DNA from: Lepas anatifera
Taxonomy: Eukaryota; Arthropoda; Thecostraca; Lepadidae
Assembly (NCBI GenBank): GCA_034440635.1
Contig: JAOTON010002268.1
Span: forward strand, 930,001-994,000
DNA: 64,000 nucleotides
Direction of reading: 5' to 3'
Shown: positions 58,941 through 64,000 of the stretch, piece after piece
How positions within the stretch are numbered: position 1 is the stretch's first letter
Layout: each line of letters begins with the position of its first letter
Made by a program: the position numbers and the translations under genes
Notes under the pieces: model-generated
Database searches by the model: none
Told to the model about the DNA's origin: nothing
What the model saw: only the letters and a program-made list of their open reading frames with translations

Positions 58941-60580
58941 ACTTCACAATTTTTATGGGCACATCCAGTCTGCTAAGAATGGCAGCAGGCCAGACAAGTT
59001 GCACCAGCTATCTTTAATTCTCGCACAAATTCACACCGCCAGTCACCTAAAATTTGCACCAATCCACAATATACCAGGGAGAAAAATGCACCCATCTGTA
59101 CACAGTGCAATGCTATCTCTCTCATCCACATCCTGTGTCTTCATAACCATTCATCCATCCCCCATGTCCTGAATGTCATCGCCTTACCACCTCTCCTTGC
59201 TGTTTTTCAGCTCCACTGCTCCTTACTTACCCGTTCAGGTTCAACCGGCCAGCTATTGTAGCAGCATTGAAAAATGCAATCTGTTTTGTTTTGTGTTTGT
59301 GTTTTTTTTGCCGGAGTTAATGTATACTAAACTTTTTTCTCCTTATACAAAGTTCTAGTAAAAAAATCCAAGGATATCTTGTCTATTGCCATAATTGATA
59401 GGTTAAAGCTTTGCTTGCAGTTGTTTATTTTGTTGTCAGTTTTCTCTCTTTCCACATGATTTCGTTGGTTTTTAATATCATCTCCCTCGCAGCAGTGTTG
59501 CATATTCGCACCAAAGCAGTACAACTCGCACCACTCGCTCCTGTCTCGGAAGTGCCCTCGCACCGACGACATTTCGTCGAAAGTGCCATACTTTGCACAC
59601 TGTGGACACATATGGCCAAGTCCTTAGCATGGTACAAACTGGATATTGATATCTCCCTGGCTGCAGCATGGACTTTGCCACTTAGGTTTTATGAGCAGAC
59701 CAGAAGAATTGCAATATTGTACTGAATTTCACTGAATTTCGCTATCACTGCATGTTCCTGAGCAGCGGGCCGGAGTACAACGCCCTACCAACTGTGCTAC
59801 CGGGGCGACTCAGAAACAATCACTCCAGTCCAGAAACACAATCGAATATTTTAGGTGCCTGGTACCAGTAATTCAACTTTAAAGGGAAGGTGGTACCTTC
59901 ATAGCGTGATTTTAACTGAGATAGCCAAGTTGTAAAGCAAGTCGGAAAAGCCGGTACTCAATATATCATTTGTCTTGGAACTCGAGATTTCCGTAGAAAA
60001 AAGCTAAAACCTACCTGCAATGTACCCCTCATGCACCCCTAGCAGCAGGCCACAGTTGTCATGGCTGTTGGTTTTACGACATATGCTGACGTCACGATGA
60101 GTATGGTAGTTCGATCAGTCAATCGAAGCCCTTGAAGCTTTTCGAGTATGGTAGTGGTTGCCAGATCATGACATCATGCACAGGCAGATATTTATTTCTT
60201 TTCCTAGAGGAGTATTTTAAAAATCAAAATATTGAGCTTATTGTACATTTTCAGAGAAATCATGAGTGGTTTCATTATTTTCGGCTAAAAGTACGCCTAA
60301 TTACTCTAAATTCCAGGATTTGACCAAGGTGCCACATTCCCTTTAATGGGTATTGTCCAAAGCCGGAGATCTCTTCTCGGCCTAGGGGAGGAGGGGGAGG
60401 GGGGCGTCCTGGATGGGTTAACGCTGGCATGACAATACAGACGCTATGCAAGGTCTATAGAATCCAGGGGGTTCTGACCCCGCAACCCCACAGATCTCTA
60501 ACAATGGTATTGCCTAAACAAACTTAATTATTGTGTTCATCAATTTTCATATCGAATTTACGGTGAATTCCTACGCATCG
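58941..60580. other. Non-coding stretch upstream of RAB5IF
   Basis: Contains the diverged repeat at 59120-59620. A half tRNA-like sequence lies on the minus strand at about 59773-59816 (A-box TAGCACAGTTGG, no B-box). Another stretch at 60365-60480 resembles 4120-4260. No gene was found. Confidence 0.6.
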
Positions 60581-60643
60581 TAATTGTTGAAAAGCGACGC
60601 GGCTGAATTCAATCGTCCTTTTCAGGAGCACATCCAACACGCA

Positions 60644-61012
60644 ATGAAATCTAAAACGGAAACACCACCCGAAGAGCTTTCTGTTTCTAAAACATTTGCA
60701 AAGGCTTTATCGAAGCAAAGTCTATGGACGGACAAGGATGAGTTTCTGGACGTGATTTACTGGCTGCGTCAGATCCTCGGTGTCATCATCGGCCTTGTCT
60801 GGGGAGTGGTACCGCTGCAAGGCTTTTTGGGCCTAGCACTCTTCTTTCTCCTGAGCACTGTCGTAGTATACGTGTACTTCCAGAGCTTCCAAGCTGTCGA
60901 CGAGGACGATTTCGGAGGCGTCGGGGAACTAGTGAAAGAAGGACTGATGACGTCGTTTGCAGGGTTTCTGGTGACGTGGATCATCACATACTCGGCATTA
61001 CACTACGGCTGA
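60644..61012 (+). CDS. RAB5IF: RAB5IF/OPTI-like three-pass ER membrane protein
   Basis: A 122-residue protein; start ATG at 60644, stop at 61010-61012. The family signature is KDEFLDVIYWLRQ (residues 31-43), followed by hydrophobic segments at about 37-54, 59-79 and 102-120 and the conserved tail VKEGLMTSF...WIITYSALHYG. Vertebrate RAB5IF (C20orf24) has been described as a RAB5-interacting factor, as the OPTI subunit partnering TMCO1 in the multipass translocon, and as a respirasome assembly factor; which role applies here cannot be told. The whole conserved domain is in one exon. TTTTCAG at 60622-60628, directly before the start region, may be an acceptor following a 5' UTR intron. The upstream in-frame extension begins with TTG and is rejected as a start. 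No frameshifts or stops, so it appears functional. Confidence 0.9.
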   Translation: MKSKTETPPEELSVSKTFAKALSKQSLWTDKDEFLDVIYWLRQILGVIIGLVWGVVPLQGFLGLALFFLLSTVVVYVYFQSFQAVDEDDFGGVGELVKEGLMTSFAGFLVTWIITYSALHYG

Positions 61013-62500
61013 CAACTAGTATAGCCGGGACTTGCTTTCGGACATGATTTGAGCGTTTGAGGGTTTGAAGGAATTGGGTGTGAATCTGGTGTGTCTTGGT
61101 GACAATGGAGCAATCTAGGGGAAGATTTGGACTAAAGATTTTCGCAAGTTCTGTAAGAAGTCAGTTCTTTGGTGTCACTTTTCACTAATATGGTTTTTCC
61201 CGTTGACTGCATAGTCCACTATTGTCTCGCGTGCGTATGTAAGAGCGGGTATGGGTTTTTTGATAATGACACAATCCTCATCGTCTTGAATTTGTGTAAC
61301 TTCCATTGTGCAGTGCTTTTGACGACCTTGATCACAATGTCATTGAGAATTACGAAACTGATGTCACTGCGTGTGGTATGCTGGATTGATCCTTGCCTTC
61401 TTGTGACATTTTCTCAATTCTTTATTAATGCCGTTGGTCGAAAGTATTGGTCGTGGTTTCATATTCTACGATGTCTTACTTTCCATCGCCGCGATAAGTG
61501 TGGCATAGAAAGTCGATTACTTCCCTGTTTACGTTCATCGTTTTTGTGATCGTGTGGGGAAATATAAAAAAATGATTTGCCCTAAGAAATCTAGCATGTT
61601 CAGGGTCGGACTGAAGAATGCGAGGTAATGTTACTCGGATACAAAAATTTGTTTCAAGATCTATTGCAATATTCTAGGTGTGTATTGCTCTGAAGGAGCT
61701 CTGAGGGATACGACATCCACTTTTCTCCGTCGTAACAGTGGATGCGATGACCTGACTTTTTTCTTCACTATTGCTGCGTAACTTGCTGCCTGTGCGGTCG
61801 CATGCAGTGTCGGGAAAGTCAAAACTCTAAGTGGAAAACGTACGTTTTTCTGATTTCTTTCGGCCTCACCAGCAGGCCATTTTGGCCTCAGTTGAAAATC
61901 GAATCGAGAAGTAGACATGCATTTGTATTTGATAACCAGGGGATGACAGGTCCTGGAGAAAATGTAGTGCATACTACCTGTTTAAACTTTGCCTGAAAAT
62001 GCATGAGAATATGTTCTGAGCATTTGATAATAGAGGTTGATTTTGACCTCTTTTGAGATTTAGGTCTCACTCCACCTTGTGTGAAAATAATTTCAGGACT
62101 ATGGTCGCATGTGTTTGTCGATATTAGCCATGGGTCACATCTGGCTTGTACCTGCGACCGGACAATTTTTTGCGTACGATGAATCTTTTACCGCGTACAC
62201 TGGTTTGAAGGACATTTTGTATCATTCTCGCCGTAATACAAAACATGCCTGCTTGTTATGGTTCTATAGTTCGGGAAAAGAAAGAAAAGTTTCATGTTCC
62301 GCTCGTTTGAATCATGTGTAAAGCCCATAGACGTAGAGAATGGCATTAGGGGATAGTGGCTTAGTTCCACCACTCCTGCATTGGCTTTACATTTTAGATA
62401 ACAGTAAATTTTGAGACCACCGGTGGCTAATGAAAGTGTCCACAAACACCTGGTTTTGACGTAAGAGAATTGAGCCACCATCTTTTTCTTTCCATTTATC
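61013..62500. other. Downstream flank and 3' UTR region of RAB5IF
   Basis: T-rich non-coding sequence. Open frames at 61169-61549 and 61661-61972 have no recognisable features. Confidence 0.5.
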
Positions 62501-62513
62501 ACAATTACCTGCA

Positions 62514-62849
62514 GGGGCGGATCCAGGGGAGGAAATCCGGACATGCCTTCCTTCCAAACCGGTGACATTTCACACAGTTTCAGAATATTTCGGAAAAAAC
62601 TACATTTTTCATGATTTTCCTTGGTCATAGGCGGATCCAGGGGGAGGTTTGTTATCCTCGATCGACCCTCGGCACCCCCGAAAGAGTCGATGGCAGCCCC
62701 CGAAATTTTAATTCCCATCTCCCCCTTCCTAGGATGCGAGTTTCAGCGCCCCTGGCGCCTGCTGTTGGAGTTTTCCGCCCAAAATTGGCGCCCCTTGGTC
62801 GGATGGCGCCCCTTGATCATGTCCCCCCGGTCGGCGATCCTGGATCCGC
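62514..62849. mobile_element. hAT-type MITE (third copy) and an adjacent single end
   Basis: CATAGGCGGATCCAGG at 62626 and CCTGGATCCGCG at about 62838 enclose GATCGACCCTCGG and GGCGCCCC motifs shared with 16679-16943. A separate CAGGGGCGGATCCAGGGG end lies at 62514. Target duplications are not clear. Confidence 0.7.
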
Positions 62850-64000
62850 GGATTGTTATCATTTCTAGCCCCAAAGCATGAGTGCATGCACTCATGCTTT
62901 GGGACTAGAAATTATAAAAAATAAAGCACAAGTTGGTGTAATTTGAAGTGTCCATCACCTTTTCGTGTTTGTGAAGCACTGTAAAGGTGATTAGGTTATC
63001 CCTCCAGATAAGTCTGTCCCAAAGGTGGTCTGCAGGATCTTCAAATAGCCTTCCTGGCATAAAATCTAGAAATTCGCTAAAATAAAACAAAACGCCCGAA
63101 CCGAAGCGTGTTGGTTGGTTGTTGGTGGTTGGGGTTGGGGTTGGGCCCCGCAGGGGACCGATTTTCATCTGCTGGACCTGTCTGCCCCTGCTGACTTGTC
63201 CGGCCCATGGATAATTGGGTACGGGATGTGACGACACCCGCGACCCCAGTTGGCAGGGTGGGTCTCGCCCCCCGCCTTCGGGTGATGGGCCAAATCGAGA
63301 CTGCCATCTTCATACTTTCTTAGCCCTCCTAACTTCAAATCCCACCAACTCCGTGTTCCTTTTCCTCTTCCTTCCTTATTTCCTTGTCTGTCCATGCCTT
63401 TCCAACCGTATCCTTTCTGTCCACTCCTCAATACCCCTCCTATCCACTGTCTGCGATGTCTGGCCCGGCGTGTCTCCGTGGGTGGCGGGGATAAGTGCAC
63501 TCTTGCTCGTCTTGAGCGTGGACATCTCGGTCGCGTGCGGCACGCGGCTGGGCTAGACAGCGCAGACCGATCCGCTTCCTTTTCCAATTCATAAATTCCC
63601 TGTTATCCATCTATTCCCCAGCGTCATGGTTGTCCCCGCACGGGCCTGTGATTCCTGGATGGTCTGGGTGCGTGTGGGCCTCCGGCTCATGTGGCCGACG
63701 ATTGGATCCTTCTAATCGCCGGCCCTGCGGTCCGGGGCTCATTTCTCTCGGACTAGCCGGGAGTCAGTTGTGACGAGCAGGTGGTAGTCGCCTGCTCCGA
63801 TGAGGCCGTGTGGGGGCGCCTGTCTTTTTAAGGTGAGCTGCGCACCGACCGGTACCCCGGGATGAAGGAGTCTTGGTAGCTGAGCTGAGGTATGCGCTGT
63901 GTTGGTTCGTGTGCCTCTAGCAACACTCTACTTTGGTCTGGATTTTCGCAAGGACGGGGAACTCTTGAAGGCATCGACAAGAGTAGCAGAATTGTAAAGG
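62850..64000. other. Right-edge non-coding sequence, GC-rich after 63200
   Basis: A short perfect inverted repeat around GCATGAGTGCATGCACTCATGC (about 62876-62898, flanked by CCCCAAAG and CTTTGGGA) and a G/T-rich stretch at 63110-63150 are visible. The GC-rich part could be a retroelement UTR, but nothing was identified. Confidence 0.4.

Noticed and set aside
59773..59816. tRNA gene on the minus strand
   Set aside because: A-box and D-arm-like part present, but no B-box or acceptor pairing downstream.
60584..60643. N-terminal extension of RAB5IF by 20 residues
   Set aside because: Begins with TTG, crosses a likely acceptor (TTTTCAG) and is not conserved; ATG at 60644 was preferred.
62188..62881. 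Overlapping frames at the right-hand MITE
   Set aside because: They span hAT-type MITE sequence and flanks; no domain and no splice support.

Overview
This is a repeat-dominated piece of an animal nuclear genome. The genes have spliceosomal introns with GT-AG borders. Three conserved metazoan loci can be recognised: a PAT1/PATL1 mRNA-decay factor, a THAP zinc-finger protein and a RAB5IF-like membrane protein. The two non-zinc-finger genes look invertebrate, possibly arthropod, but species and phylum cannot be fixed by reading alone. No prokaryotic features or CRISPR arrays are present.

Layout. Positions 1-11.4 kb hold the first seven coding exons of PATL1 on the minus strand; the gene runs off the left edge. 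Its fifth intron carries a 30-bp minisatellite and a 2.2-kb TTAA-flanked DNA transposon. A GC-rich segment near 12.3 kb with CRE-like and YY1-like sites separates PATL1 from a plus-strand THAP gene (two exons found, 12.6-13.4 kb). From 13.5 to 16.6 kb are small MITE-like repeats and a tRNA-like sequence. Positions 16.64-24.51 kb are one Ty3/Gypsy element with short 137-bp LTRs. It has been hit by a hAT-type MITE in its 5' LTR and by two TTAA-flanked hairpin elements. Positions 25.53-45.56 kb are a multi-level nest: a ~310-bp MITE contains a CR1 LINE, which contains a second Gypsy element, which contains an antisense LINE. That LINE in turn contains a 5.2-kb satellite-armed inverted-repeat transposon and two more TTAA hairpin elements. 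Target-site duplications support several of these layers. Positions 46.9-52.7 kb are a second, independent fold-back locus built from ~119/142-bp tandem units that carry the hAT-like terminus motif. Positions 53-59 kb hold hairpin repeats, a GC-rich repeat and a decayed minus-strand LINE with an internal insertion. RAB5IF lies at 60.6-61.0 kb. The right end is non-coding with further MITEs.

The three host genes are not an operon; PATL1 and THAP may share a bidirectional promoter. The most unusual material is the family of four TTAA-flanked elements. Each copy carries its own terminal palindrome, identical or nearly so at both of its ends but different from the other copies. Also notable are a Gypsy element whose primer-binding site is a perfect complement of its own LTR, and the two large fold-back structures. 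All of this is read by eye; no alignment or search was run.
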